From Pristionchus mayeri (lineage: Eukaryota > Nematoda > Chromadorea > Rhabditida > Neodiplogasteridae): a DNA stretch of 64,000 bases. The stretch's first letter is position 1, and the number at the start of each line of letters is the position of its first letter. The notes beneath the pieces were generated by a model that saw only the letters and a program-made list of their open reading frames with translations, did no database searches and was not told the DNA's origin. The stretch spans positions 14,238,464 through 14,302,463 of the forward strand of contig BTRK01000003.1 in the NCBI GenBank assembly GCA_036245805.1, given 5' to 3'. Made by a program: the position numbers and the translations under genes. Below are positions 21,501 through 32,960 of this stretch, in pieces.

Positions 21501-23919
21501 AATGCTCGTCAAACGGCAATGGAAATACGAGGTGATGAATACAACGGCATAAGGCCGAGGGAGAAAGAGAGAAGTGCCGAGACGCCGGCACAGACCGACG
21601 CCCGGTATGAGCGGTAAAAACGTGAAGGGATACGAAACAACCCGTAAGCACAGGCTAACGGGTTGCATAAATAGTAAGGATTGGAAAGATAATGATTAGA
21701 AGCATAAAAACGTTGATAACAACGTGGTAAACACGTTTAAATCGATTGGTTTGGGAATCTCGCAAGATTTCGTAACATTGCGAAAGAATGGATTAAGTGT
21801 CGCAACGCGCGGGCGATTCAAAATTGAATTCTTTTTGGCATGGTGCCAAAATGGGTTTGGGATTGCGAAAGTTGATTATTACTTGAATGAATGGAATTTG
21901 GGTATCGATTTAGAGGAAATCGGTACAGTGGTGAACCGTATTTGAACAAGTCTGACTCAAATTTAAAATTTTCAAATTTAATTAGCAGCTGCCAGCTGGT
22001 TGAAGCAATTAACATGCATAAGGTTAGCAAAAAATGCTGCATGTTCTTACTCGCCCTATTTCCGTGCACGAATCACATTTATATATCTTCAGTACTCTTC
22101 ACCACAACCGTAACCTACCGAACTCACCCAGTGTGACGTCCATCTCGCTCTTCAGTGAGCCCAGCGCGTGCAGTCTTCTCAGGCAGCCCGACTGATACTG
22201 GTACTGTAAAAAAGGATACCGTAACCACTATAATACCGTAAGTCGATCCACAACTACAGTACTGTATCACGGGGGCCGCTACAGTAATACGACTTACTTG
22301 TAGCTGCTGCACGACGCAAATGTACATGGAGAAGATGCCAGCCTGAGGGCGGAATTCCTGAGAAAAAAAAACCTATTCAACGACTATTACGGTAGGAATG
22401 AATTTGCAATCACTAACTGATTAATTTTCGATACCTGATACGCCTCGTCATCGGGCCAGGTGATAATGACGCCGGCGAGTGCCGTCGCCAGATAGTGGTG
22501 CGCCACCCACCACCAGTGAATACTGTAGGCCGACGTTTGCTAAAGGTCGCCTGGTCAAAGATCGACCTGGATCCGTTGAGGATGAGGATGCTCTCGCGGA
22601 CCGTCAGAGTGCAGTAGTACCAGATGGCAAGGAAGATGCAGATGGAGTCTGAGGCTCTGAAAAGCGACTATTGAGAAAGGGCTGAATAAAGTATCCTCAC
22701 AATCAGTACACCAAAATTCGACCTCCACAGTACCTGGACGAGAACATTCAGATGTCGGAGCTCCGGTAAAAAAAAGAATGTGCTTCATTACTATCACAAA
22801 ATAGATAATTCAATCACTGATTCAGTACGACCGACGTTCATTCTATTAAATAATTAATTTTCTCCCGCATGATGAGTCAGGAGTTGGAATGAAGAATATC
22901 GGTCGAGAGTGTAGGAGAAGAAGAGACGAAGGCCCCATTCAATACCTGGACGGGAACATGGACGCGTAGCAGAGGGCGGCGAACATCGTCGCTGTGACGC
23001 GCACCTTGAAGTTCTCGTAGTCCTTCTTGAAGTTGAATCTGCAAGGAACTCTATAATTCCAAACGTTTTTTATTGAATCTTAATTTTTTCGTTCATTCAG
23101 TTTCGCCTCTTTGAAATGCGGCATTTGTCAATATATTTCTCGAATTTTGAATCTGTCTTGAGCTACGGATGAGTTTCACACCCATCACTAAATATATTTG
23201 GAAAGCTTCATTTCAATGTCGCACTCGCTCCGAACATTATATTATAATTTACAATTCCAATGGTTATTAGCTCAAAATGGTGCACTTCTAGTGACCGACT
23301 GCCTGTCCCAGTGCATATGCATCCAGTGGTTACTAGACACTAGAGCGAGCGAAAAGATAGTGACCTCAGATGACCTAGACCCTCGCAAGTGAGCACAGTC
23401 ATCAGACTCGATTGCGCAACCGGCACTCCACTCATATCAGGTCACTCACTAGATGGATAGATCAATTATTGCCTGCCGGGTTCACAGTCATGCTCTGATT
23501 TCTGGCCATAAATTTCTCCAGGAATTTTTTAACGATCGAAATATAATAATAATAATTAAAATACGTAATAGGTAAATTACCTCTCAGAACTGCTCATGGT
23601 CAGGTCAATATTGTTGCCGAGAATGATGGAGAGATACCACCTGGAAGATCATCGAATAGTTTGCTACCGTGTCCTTGAAGTCACGCCGTACCCATTAGAA
23701 ATCACATTCCTATGATCAATTGGTTAGTTACCGTATCCTACAAAACGACCGTATCGATTATAGACCCACGTCAGATAGCAATCGATTTGTTAGTAACATT
23801 ATGCCATTGATTACCATACCCATTATTGATCTTCTTCGGCTTCTCGCTCTTTTCGGGTGCCTTTGCTGGGGAGGGATCACGTGGAGTCGTGAGACCAGAG
23901 GAGGATGAGGGAGGAGCGC
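15547..23919 (-). CDS. TMEM120: TMEM120 (TMPIT) family membrane protein
   Basis: Exons with consistent phases: 23820-23919, 23581-23640, 22946-23038, 22567-22656, 22435-22522, 22298-22357, 22128-22203, 16298-16362, 16105-16173, 15858-15918 and 15547-15611 (stop 15547-15549). Family landmarks appear in order: [87 protein letters not shown], and a last helix [24 protein letters not shown]120 proteins are multi-pass ER/nuclear-envelope proteins with an ELO-like fold that bind coenzyme A; vertebrate homologues act in fat-cell biology, and an ion-channel role is disputed. The N-terminal coiled-coil exons were not found. A possible exon at 24120-24155 fits in phase but encodes only low-complexity residues. 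The 16362-22128 intron holds the LTR element, in sense. Confidence 0.85.
16496..17221 (-). repeat. LTR (3' LTR of the BEL-type element)
   Basis: A 726-bp terminal repeat. On the minus strand it begins TGTACCGATTTCC. Its other end is a perfect 10-bp inverted repeat around ACTAGTTA in the second copy (CGGACTTCTC / GAGAAGTCCG). No indel separates it from its partner. Confidence 0.85.
17474..21076 (-). pseudogene. gag-protease polyprotein frame of the BEL-type element, two in-frame stops
   Basis: One minus-strand frame of about 1200 codons, interrupted only by TAA at 20306-20308 and TAG at 18389-18391; sequence on both sides of each stop is in the same frame. Order: coiled-coil gag (21076-20306), a gag region crossing the first stop (about 20400-20150), three Cys-His knuckles (about 19780-19610; [24 protein letters not shown]), then an aspartic protease with a DHGSQ active-site loop (about 19445-19460). 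The frame passes the position where reverse transcriptase should begin (about 19040) and continues as Ser/Thr/Pro/His-rich sequence to 17474. At about 18080-18260 a unit containing SHEVS is repeated. No reverse transcriptase, RNase H or integrase motif is present. The product would form particles but could not copy itself. Confidence 0.8.
21202..21927 (-). repeat. LTR (5' LTR of the BEL-type element)
   Basis: Partner of 16496-17221 at a constant offset of 4706 bp. Near-identity indicates a recent insertion or recent conversion. Confidence 0.85.
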
Positions 23920-24155
23920 CTGAATAGATCACTGTATCCTTTCTCCATAAAGTCGTTCATGACATACTAACCATCTGCGATCAGTCATTTTTCCTTCTAG
24001 TGTTGCACAAGGAGTATCATAGAGCGAAAGAAGCCAATATGTTTCGCTCTCTTCTCTCGCGTTCTCTTTTGCTGCTTTGTTAGTTTCTAGTTTAGATAAA
24101 CCCACCACAATGTGCGCACCGCTCATTAGTAGCGATGAAGAAGCTGGGCTTGGTC

Positions 24156-25710
24156 CTGAATTTTCATTTTTAATAGTTGAAGAAATTTTTAAAATTTAGC
24201 AGAACCCACTGTTCTTCCATGGCGGTCATGCGAAGCTATGGGATCGATCGATTGTTAGGTCAAACTGGAAAACTTCGAGTCCCGAGGTGTAAAAGCGAAA
24301 GCAATAAGCGGAAATCGTAGCAATAAGCGGAAATCGTAGTGACAGCGTGGAATGCGAACGCACGGGGGGAATGGCGGAATGCTTGCACAAAAACGTGGAG
24401 AGAGAGAGCGAGCTCAATTTCTCTTCCCCGAAGGCAAATAAGATGCAATAAAAGTAAACTGCGGAGTGCCACGGAATCATAGCCTTCCGTTTTTGATTCA
24501 GATATTATAAGATTTTACAATTGGCATGCACGAGATATCACACTGAAGACTTTTGCTTTTACTTGCACAACTCGTGAAACATATCCAAATCAGTATTGTG
24601 CAAACGAATTTCTGAAACAGCACTGAGATCAACACACCAGAAATGCACCCATGAGTCCAGAAAGGCAGAAAACGCAGAAAAGAGGGCAGAAAGCGACGCG
24701 AAAACAGATGGTCAGAACCCACATCTGGCCTAGCAAAATAGAGTGTTTACGCGTTCGGGGAAGCGAAAGGGTGCGAGGAACCAGAAGAAGTGATTCAGGC
24801 TAGGGAACACTTCGACTTATGTTCATTCAGCGGGCTCTCTCATCTGTTTGATCGCCGAGAGATAACGTAGAATAAAGAGAGTCACTTCTCTCCTTTCTCT
24901 CCTAACCATGCCTAGATTAAGGCAACATCAGAAGAATAGCGATTGAGTTAGGCTAGAAACTAAACTCTGTTCGAGTCTGAAACGTTCATAAAAAAATGGC
25001 GTAGAGTGGAAAGGAAACGGCATGGGTAATGAGAAAGCTAGACTAGGACCTGCACTATGTTCTACGAAGCAAAGGGCCTAGCGAACGACCAAATGATGAT
25101 AGGGGCGATATTTATACCCTCAATTGGACAGGAAATTGCTCGTACTCTACCTTGGTACGTAATCAGCCCAGAGCACAATACTGATAAAATGCACTCATCC
25201 TTTCTTGGAGGAATGCATACAGGGTTAGATGATCTCTTAGGACTAATATACTTTGCTGATGATTTCGGAAGAACGAGCAGGTCACAACAATAATAATACA
25301 TCACGAGGGTTACTAATCAAGATCTATTCCCCACTCTTTGGCAATGTTACTGGCGGGGGAGAAAAAAAGCGAATGGTAGGGAGTGCCGCGGGCACGAAAG
25401 AGAGAAGGGAGCGCCTTGACAACGCTGTTCCCGTTCTGAGACGGGAAACGAGGTGGGAAAACTAGGAGAGAGAAAGATCATTGCTTGAAAAGAGAGGAGT
25501 GAAGCAATGATCACGAACACACTGATAACTTGATTAGACGAACCGTTTTCCTAACTGATCAGAAACTGATTTACCGACTCTTTAAATACGAAAAGCTGAA
25601 GGGTCACTCTCTTAATTTCACGAACTCTCTAGTCGGTAAGTCGTCAGACTGACCCATCAGCTGTTCGATTGCTCGTCACAATGATCATAGTGGCAAGTTA
25701 TAGGCGTCAA
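24156..25710. other. no gene recognised; possible location of upstream TMEM120 exons
   Basis: Mostly purine-rich DNA with scattered CTCTC...GAGAG hairpins (for example 24835-24865). Two adjacent copies of AATAAGCGGAAATCGTAG lie at 24303-24340. The open frames show no recognisable domain. The N-terminal exons expected for TMEM120 may lie here or further upstream, but I could not identify them. Confidence 0.4.
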
Positions 25711-26330
25711 TGAGACAACGGACAGAGAACAACACGTCTAAGGAACAGATTGGAACGCCGGAGGAGTGAAATAGGGGGAATGAGGGTAAAGTACGCTGAT
25801 CAGTATGGACTACCTAGAGCGCGGTGCAAAGAACAGCAAGTCTATGTGTAGCCGGGACATCGGAAGATGCTGACATGAAGCAGAATGAAGATCATGCGGA
25901 AATGAGAAAGATAGAGTAGGCCTCTCCACTATTGAATGATGACATCTGTCTAGATCACTGGGAAAAAGAAAAGAGGAAAAGAGAAAAAGATGAAAAGAGG
26001 AAAGAAGATGAGATGAAAAGAGGCACGCCTGGGGAACAGATTCGAACGCCGGAGGAGTAAACGAGTGAAAGAAGGAACGAGGGTAAAGTCCATTGTGGGC
26101 CACCTAGAACAGAAAGCGAAGGATTACATGTCTAGGGAGTGGAACCGCATGCAGCAGCAAAGATATAGAAATTCTCTGAGAAAATGGTAAGATGAAGAGT
26201 ATGAGAATGTAGAGAAGGAGGTCCGGCCACTGTTGATTGATGCACTGAACAAAGAACAACACGTCTCGGGATCGGATGTGTGTTCGAGACATCAAAAGAT
26301 AGGATACGGGATGAAGATCATGTGAATGGG
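25711..26330. repeat. degenerate tandem pair, period about 290 bp
   Basis: AACGCCGGAGGAGT occurs at about 25753 and again at about 26046. Each is followed by AGGGTAAAGT and then CACCTAGA or CTACCTAGA about 50 nt later. AACAACACGTCT occurs at about 25728 and 26256. The units are diverged. No coding signal. Confidence 0.5.
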
Positions 26331-26999
26331 AGAAAGGCAGTGCACATGATTACTCTTCCCTAGTGATTAATGGCGTCTGTCTAGTCATTGTGCAAGGAAA
26401 TACTAGACGTCATTACATAGCCGAACGAAACTAATATCGAAAGGCTTATGCATTAACGATCCTAAACGACGCAGAATGTTGAACTGGAAAAAAACCACGG
26501 CAAATGGTGAATGAGTTTAAATTTCCCACACTTTCTTACACCAGCTCTGCAAAGTCTAGATTACGATTAGTTGTGTTCCATTGATGGTTAAACAGTTGAG
26601 ACCGCAAAGAGGATTTGATTTGTCTGACGAAAGGATCCGAAATCACAATAATCATTGAAAGGAGCGCGTCTGCGCAATTGTCTGAATGAGTTCTCTAGCT
26701 ATCTAGCTTCTCTCCTCTCATTCCCCTATCTCTCGGGCTGGTGCCAAGAATGGACGCGCTGGCCCCGGTCACGTGGACACACATGGGGTCATGAGACTCT
26801 GGAACCAGGGACCAAGATTGGACCCTTGGCTGGAACCACGATTGGAACCAGGAAGCCGGGACGGAACCGCGATCGGAACCATGAGCACAGTTACCGAGGC
26901 AGGAAAAGGGTATCCGAAGGCCAGGGACCAGGATTGGCTCCTGGGCGGAACCTCAGTCGGGAAAGACAGAAGGCTCGTTTGCAGCAGAATGCATGAGTT

Positions 27000-27240
27000 G
27001 TTGTCGGGTTGACAGCGGTGGGGAGAAAACAGGAAGGAGAAGAGGGAGAGAGGGGAGATGAGAGAGAAATGGAGAGAGAGAGCGAAAGACGATGAAAAGA
27101 GGAGAAGAAGGGGAACATAAATAGAGGAAGGGGAGCACCCAGAGTGCGCTTTGCGTGAAAAACATGTGACTGGAGGCGGGAGGGAGAGATGATGGGAGAG
27201 GGGAGGAGGAGGAGGAAGGAGAGGGCCACACACAGCGAGA
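27000..27240. repeat. GA-rich low-complexity tract
   Basis: The plus strand is almost pure purine (GGAGAAGAGGGAGAGAGG and similar). It generates long spurious Ser/Pro/Leu-rich frames on the minus strand. Confidence 0.7.
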
Positions 27241-27259
27241 ATCAGCGAGGATTCGCTTC

Positions 27260-28210
27260 ATTTTCTGATTAGAAGCCCATGAAAGCTCGTCACTGGTATG
27301 CGAAAGGGAGAGAGGCAGGGACCACCCGCGGAGACAAGGGGATAATCGCGTTAGCGAATGAGAGGGGAGGAGGAATAATACATGAGGTTCATTTGTTGCT
27401 CTTTCTAATCAGAGAACAATGGAGGTTCGTGATTAGCATGTGCCTGGAAGCGATAAGGGAGAGGGAAAGGATAAGAGGACCACCCGCGGAGATAATCGCA
27501 TCGCATGATAATGGCAACATGATAGAAATAGGGCGGAATAATGCACAAGTCTCCTTGTTGCGCATTCTAATCAGAAGGGAATGCAAGTTTGCCTGTAGGC
27601 GAAGTGATAACGGGGCCGGATTAGACCTGTGGAGAGAATCACATGACAACACGATAGAGGGAGGACGGAGTGATGCATAAGCTTCATTCCTTGTGCTATT
27701 GGCAGTGAAAGATTAGCATGTGACGCAGAAAGATAGAAATGGAGGCGGGAGTAACATGAATGAATATGGGGCATGAGAGCAATGTTGCGCTCTAATAATG
27801 TTTTGTGCTATCTAAAATTATCATATATCATGGAAACAGCAGAGAAAGGAAGAGAAGACCACCAGGAGAGACAAAGGAATAATCACAAGAGTGCATGAGA
27901 GAGAGGGAGGGTGGAATAATGCATTCGCTTCATTCCTTGCGCTCTGTGATTGATGGCATGGCAATGATTCGTGATTAACATGTGGACATTGGACTGCAAT
28001 GGGAGCTCTCAGAGGAAGGGAGGGAATCAGGTGAGTGCATGACAGAGAATGCGGAATTATTCACACACAAGTGTCATCCCTTGTGCTAGAAGACAAAGGC
28101 AGTGATAGATTAGCATGTGAGGCAGAAGAAGAGAGAGGAGGAAAGGCATCACATGAGCGAACTAGAAAGGCATGAGAACGATGACTGCACTCTCTCAATT
28201 TAATGTGCTT
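27260..28210. repeat. degenerate tandem repeat, period about 120-160 bp
   Basis: GATTAGCATGTG recurs at about 27432, 27711 and 28108. ACCACCCGCGGAGA occurs at about 27320 and 27480. A phrase like TTCATTCCTTGTGCT recurs at about 27683, 27928 and 28073. About six eroded units. No credible gene. Confidence 0.55.
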
Positions 28211-28479
28211 TCAGATCAAAAGACAACGAGAAAGTGTGCGGTGCAAGAATCAGATACGGTCATCGTTTTTCTGCCTCTTCTACTCTCGTTACATAATGCT
28301 ACTTGTAGATCATCGTAGTTCCATAGATTGTGTAAGCTCAAATGTTCTTACAGAAATAACGAATTTGAAGATGGATCAATAGAAATTCATGCCGATGACA
28401 CGTGTAAAATGCTTCATTGCTACATTGACTATTTCCCAATTCAATACATGTGCAATAACATTGATCATAGATTCAATTC

Positions 28480-28600
28480 AAGGAAATGAAGACGATTTCT
28501 GGACAATTTTGAATCAAATTTCAGATATGCTTCAACAAGATCATATGAATGAGAGTGTTTTGGTCGCGGTGTTACTGTTTTATTGCTGTGGGTAAAACCA
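28480..28600. repeat. dispersed repeat core, unit 1 of 5
   Basis: Core phrase CAGATATGCTTCAACA preceded by GACAATTTTG. Diverged relatives occur at about 30150, 32140, 33795 and 35745, and the intervals are filled with foldbacks and mariners. No coding potential seen. Confidence 0.5.
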
Positions 28601-28610
28601 ATTATTTTAT

Positions 28611-29932
28611 GCCTTATCAGAGGTCTTCTGAGAGAATGTAGGAAATAGAGACCTTGATTTACAAAAAATTGAAACTGCTTCAATCGGGTACCCATTAGCG
28701 GTATTGATGTACCTGATAAGTAACTTTTGTTCAAAGTTGTAGAGCCGTAAATTGTGCACAACCTAAAAGCCGGCTCTCGAAAAATCAAAAGTTTGGCAGG
28801 TTATAATTCATTTAATTTATGAGATAGAGAGTCGCTGAAAAAACGGAAAGAACCGCCTCGAAGAGCTAAACAGCCTTATGTTGAAAGCAACACGATTTGA
28901 AGAAAACTAAATATAGATAATTCTGAAAATGCGATTTTTGATAACTTTTTTCTTAGTTTTTCGGGTGTTTCCGAAAAAAAGATCTCATGGATCGATGAGA
29001 TCTCTATAAATTCGTAATCCACGCACTTTTCTACCCCTGGGTATAGTGTTGCCATAAAGAAAAGTAATTGACAACACATATTTTTATGCGTCAAAACATG
29101 GATTTTCATGGTAAAACTCAAACATAGTCTCGTCCAAAATGAATGTAGATGCCGTTTGCAGCCTCCAATGACCTTCCAATTTTGCATGGGAGTCAATCTG
29201 GGGCATATACACATATTTGTATATTAAAATTACAAAAAATGAAAAATTTTAAAATTTCGATTTTTTCGGTCAAAATGGTCGGAAAATCGAAATTTTCAAA
29301 TTTTTAAATTTTCGTAATTTTCGCATATAATCACGTTTATATGCCCTAGATTGACTCCCATGCAAAAATGGAAGGTCATTGGAGGCTGCAAACGGCATCT
29401 ACATTCATTTTGGACGAGACTATATTTGAGTTTTACCATGAAAATCCCTGTTTTGACGCATAAACATATGTGTTGCCAATTACTTTTCTTTATGGCAACA
29501 CTATACCCAGGGGTCGAAAAGTGCATAGATTACGAATTCATAGAGATCTCATCGATCCATGAGATCTTTTTTTCGGAGACACCCGAAAAACTAAGAAAAA
29601 AAGTTATAAAAAATCGCATTTTCAGAATTATCTATATTTCGTTTTCTTCAAATTGTGTTGCTTTCAACATAAAAGTTGTTTAGCTCTTCGAGGCGGTTCT
29701 TTCTGTTTTTTTCAGCGACTCTATATCTCAAAAATGAAATAAATTATGACCTGTCAAACTTTTGATTTTTCGAGAGCCGGATTTAGGTTGTGCGCAATTT
29801 ACGGCTCTACAACTTTAAACAAAAGTTACTTATCCTCAGATGCATAAATACCGTTAATGGGTACCCGATTGAATCAGTTTCAATTATTTGTAAATCACAT
29901 CCTGTGATCTCTCAGAAGACCTCTGTTATGGC
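28611..29932. repeat. 1.3 kb long palindrome (foldback element)
   Basis: Two arms of about 660 bp mirror each other over their full length around a centre near 29271. The outer ends read GCCTTATCAGAGGTCTTC and, reversed, GCCATAACAGAGGTCTTC. Frames in the two arms are the same peptide read on opposite strands, so they are not genes. Transcription through it would give a long hairpin RNA. Confidence 0.85.
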
Positions 29933-30279
29933 TTAGCAGCATCTCTTCGCTGAAATTTAAAGTCGTGCCGTTAACAGATTGTTGAGTTGAGATCGATAAA
30001 TGGTGTCATGGTATCTTAATTCTGTAATCTTTCAAGCAATACAACCCTCGAAATATTGTGTATAATGAAGTGAGTGTGATCCCAAGTACGTGCTCTAGGA
30101 GAAAGATAGGAGAAAGAAGAGAGAATGAACTGACTTGTGGATAATTACGGTTCAAAATTTAGATATGTTTCAGCAATATCATTTTGAAGGGTGCGTCTTT
30201 TCCGCCCAGTTTCTGACAGCTTCTCGTGGGAATAATAATAATATTATCGTCGGAAAACGTAGTTCCCTGCACTCATGTA

Positions 30280-30672
30280 TTGGGGTGTCCGGAAAGTTCG
30301 TATAATTTTTTGTTTTTATTTTTTATTCAATGCTTTTCAATTCTCAGTGACCAATGTATGTCCCCTTCTTTCTCACTACCTCCCTCCAGCGATTGGGCAG
30401 GGTCTCGATTCCTCTCTTCAAGAATGCGGGTTTCTTCGAGACCGCCCAGTTCACGAAAGCCCTCACAACTTCATCTCGATTCTTGAACTTCTTTCCTTTG
30501 CAGAAGTCAGAGAGAGAGAGCGGAAGCAGTGGTAGTCGCATGGGGAGAGATCCGGGGAATACGGTAAATGGGGAATCCTCTCGATCTTCAGCTCGTCCAT
30601 TTTCTTCTGGGTCATCTTCGCTCGATGTGGGCGAGCATTTGTTCATCAGAAGAAGAATTTTGCCCACACAGT
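30280..30672 (-). mobile_element. mariner, 3' half, inverted
   Basis: Begins with the terminal repeat TTGGGGTGTCCGGAAAG after TA (30278-30279). It carries the C-terminal part of a mariner transposase on the minus strand (KKFKNRDEVVRAF, NWAVSKKP). It stops where the full-length copy at 37936-39171 reads GGGCAAAATTC. Confidence 0.8.
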
Positions 30673-30749
30673 GAAGGGACCGCTGAATTATTTATTGATC
30701 TTCAGATTTCAAAGTAGAGATTCTGAGTCCTCAAGAAATTAATGAGTTA

Positions 30750-31450
30750 TTGGGGTGTCCGGAAAGTTCGTATACTGTTTCGGAAAAAAGTCAGTTCGCG
30801 ATCAAATGCAGTGATTGCGCAATCTGTTTGTCAACAATGTATTGCATCATTCTGACGTTGAGTAGTGAGAGGATTTAATCAGTCTCCTAGTTGCTAAATT
30901 GATTCTTGTGATGGACTCCCATCTCTACCTCCGAGCAGTTTTACTTCATTATTACCGTCTTGGCCGATCCGTGAAGGAAGCCCACTCTGCCCTAGCCCAG
31001 TCGGAAGGAGCTGACGCCCCCTCCATACCCTTCTGCTATAAGTGGTTCTCCCGCTTCAAGAAAGGGGAGTTTGGTCTCGATGATCAACCCCGCTCTGGAC
31101 GCCCTCCCTCCCTCGATCAGCCTCTCGTTCTCTGCATACTGAAGCGCAAGCCCATGGCCAGTGTGCGTGAGTTGAAGAAGGATACTGGTACTCCCAGATC
31201 AACGGTGTCCGATATCCTCCATCGATCTGGGAAGAAGCCGAAACTCCCACAAGTGATTCCCCATGACCTCTCCCCCGAACAGCTGAAAAATCGTGTTCAA
31301 GTCTGTCTACTCCATCGTTGATCCAATCTTCGATGGGTCAATTCCATCATCGCTACAGATGAGAAGTGGATCACGTACGATAACCCTGTGAGGAGACTGC
31401 AATGGGTGGATGCAGATGAGAAGCCCACGCCCGTCCCGAAGAAGGAAGAG
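30750..31450 (+). mobile_element. mariner, 5' half
   Basis: Terminal repeat TTGGGGTGTCCGG after TA (30748-30749), then a transposase frame from ATG 30911. It shows the N-terminal helix-turn-helix half (RLGRSVKEAHSALAQ, YKWFSRFKKGEF, PRSTVSDILHRSGKK). The frame ends at 31321 and the element is cut at 31450 by a foldback MITE. The catalytic core is missing. Confidence 0.85.
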
Positions 31451-31719
31451 CCTTAAAACGCTTCGGGAAGATTTGAAGTTGAATTTTAATAAACTAATTG
31501 ACGTGCCATTCTACTCTCTCGCGAGCAACTGTGATTAATGTTGCGTTACGTTTCAGGCCCCATTGAAATTCATTGAATTCCCTTTAAGGCAACTTTTCAA
31601 AATATTTCAATGGGATATGAAACAAAGCAAAATTATTGACCTTTGCTCGCGAGAGGGCATAATGACACGTCGATTAGCTTATTAAAATTAACTTCAAATC
31701 TTCCCGAAGCGTTTTAAGG
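31451..31719. mobile_element. 269-bp foldback MITE
   Basis: Ends CCTTAAAACGCTTCGGG and its mirror CCCGAAGCGTTTTAAGG. Both arms continue with GATTTGAAGTT. The inner mirrored motif CTCGCGAG lies at about 31522 and 31646. It abuts the broken mariner at 31450. Confidence 0.8.
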
Positions 31720-32134
31720 ATATGCCGTTTATCTTTAGATATGCCGTTTACATAGAAACGATAAATGGGAACACAAATGGTGATGATATCAGGTGAATTT
31801 TCGATCAAGTGTGTGGTATGTTTCAAAAATACCATATTAGAGATATTTTTGTCTTTGTGTGATATCACTACCGCTTCTTTTTCGAAACTTTGATTGTGTT
31901 GTATGAATGCGTAGCTAGCTATATTTGCGGGATCAAGAGTGGCTAGCGATTGTTAAGCATTGGTCTCTCAAAACAGCGTGCTCGAACACATGTATGATAG
32001 GCACTCCGAATGTATTTCGGGTGCCATTGCCGATGGTGATCCTCCGACCTAGTGTTTACGAACGCTTACGGACGGGTTTACGGACGAGAGAGAAGGAGAA
32101 AATTTAAAAAAAACGGAGCTGTTTTCGCTACAAT

Positions 32135-32280
32135 TGTGGGCAAATTGTAGATATGCTTCAGCAATAATATATTGATGGAAGCGTCTTTTTAGTGCAGTCA
32201 TCAGTTCCATCCGATCAGAAAACATAATAGTATCATGTGTATGCGAAGCAGCGCTCGTACTTATAAGGAAATGCCGCGGA
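32135..32280. repeat. dispersed repeat core, unit 3 of 5
   Basis: AGATATGCTTCAGCAATA at about 32149, followed after about 100 nt by GAAGCAGCGCTCGTAC. The latter resembles GAAGCAGCGCCCATAAG near 33909 and GAAGCTGCGCTCATAA near 35855. Confidence 0.5.
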
Positions 32281-32289
32281 GACGTCTTT

Positions 32290-32960
32290 TGAAAGTATAC
32301 CCTAAGTTCGTGTCCCCTCTGTGAAAACTATTTTTTTGCTTATTTTGTCAGCATTTATTTATGTAAAATGACAGCATAAATATATTTTAGATACGATATA
32401 GGATCAGCAGTGACGGTAATTAACGAAGTAACAGTCGAAGCAATACTCAACGCAGCACGAAGGGCATGATCATTGTTCGGGCTGCCCGTTCTCATATGAT
32501 GAAAAATCCCAGCCCCCTTCCTCACGCTGAATCAGAAGTGCTGCCCCACTCCCATTGGTCAGACCCCTTGCAAGAGCCCCCAGTGTGCCTAGGAGCAATC
32601 TTTCATTTGTTGCCCCTAATTAATGAACTGACATTCGAAGCAATACTCAAGGCAGCACGAAGGCACACTGGGGCTCTTGCAAGGGGTCTGACCAATGGAA
32701 GTGGGGCAGCACTTCTGCTTCGGCGTGAGGAAGAGGGCTGAGATTTTTCATCATATGAGAACGGGCAGCCCGAACAATAATCATGCCCTTCGTGCTGCGT
32801 TGAATATTGCTTCGGCTGTTACTTCGTTAATTACCGTCACTGCTGATCCTATATCGTATCTAAAATATATTTATGCTGTCATTTTACATAAATAAATGCT
32901 GACAAAATAAGCAAAAAATTAGTTTTCACAGAGGGGACACGAACTTAGGGTATACTTTCA
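32290..32960. mobile_element. 671-bp palindromic foldback element
   Basis: TGAAAGTATACCCTAAG at the left end mirrors CTTAGGGTATACTTTCA at the right. The arms are near-perfect throughout, including GAGGGGACACGAAC and TGACAAAATAAGC. No transposase. A tRNA-A-box-like string (minus strand TGGTGTAGTGGGTAGC, about 32970-32990) adjoins the right end. Confidence 0.85.

Larger units (their letters stand above)
16488..21927 (-). mobile_element. BEL/Pao-type LTR element lacking reverse transcriptase
   Basis: The terminal repeats (16496-17221 and 21202-21927 as the certain core) have equal length and differ at one position I can see (near 16678 versus 21384). AGTGG occurs on both outer sides (16483-16487 and 21927-21931), a plausible 4-5 bp target duplication. 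On the minus strand the inner end of the 5' LTR continues into TGGTGCATCGG, a possible primer-binding site. The internal region is one continuous minus-strand frame with gag, zinc knuckles and protease only. At about 5.4 kb it is short for a BEL element. It lies in an intron of TMEM120, same strand. Confidence 0.85.

Noticed and set aside
24156..25460. Candidate N-terminal exons for TMEM120
   Set aside because: Apart from a phase-compatible low-complexity exon at 24120-24155, nothing resembled the expected coiled coil.
26769..27261. Minus-strand frames of 100-154 aa rich in Ser, Pro and Leu
   Set aside because: Produced by a GA-rich tract; overlapping similar frames in all three phases and no domain.
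28876..29683. Frames of 112 and 110 aa with shared text on opposite strands
   Set aside because: Mirror images within the foldback at 28611-29932.
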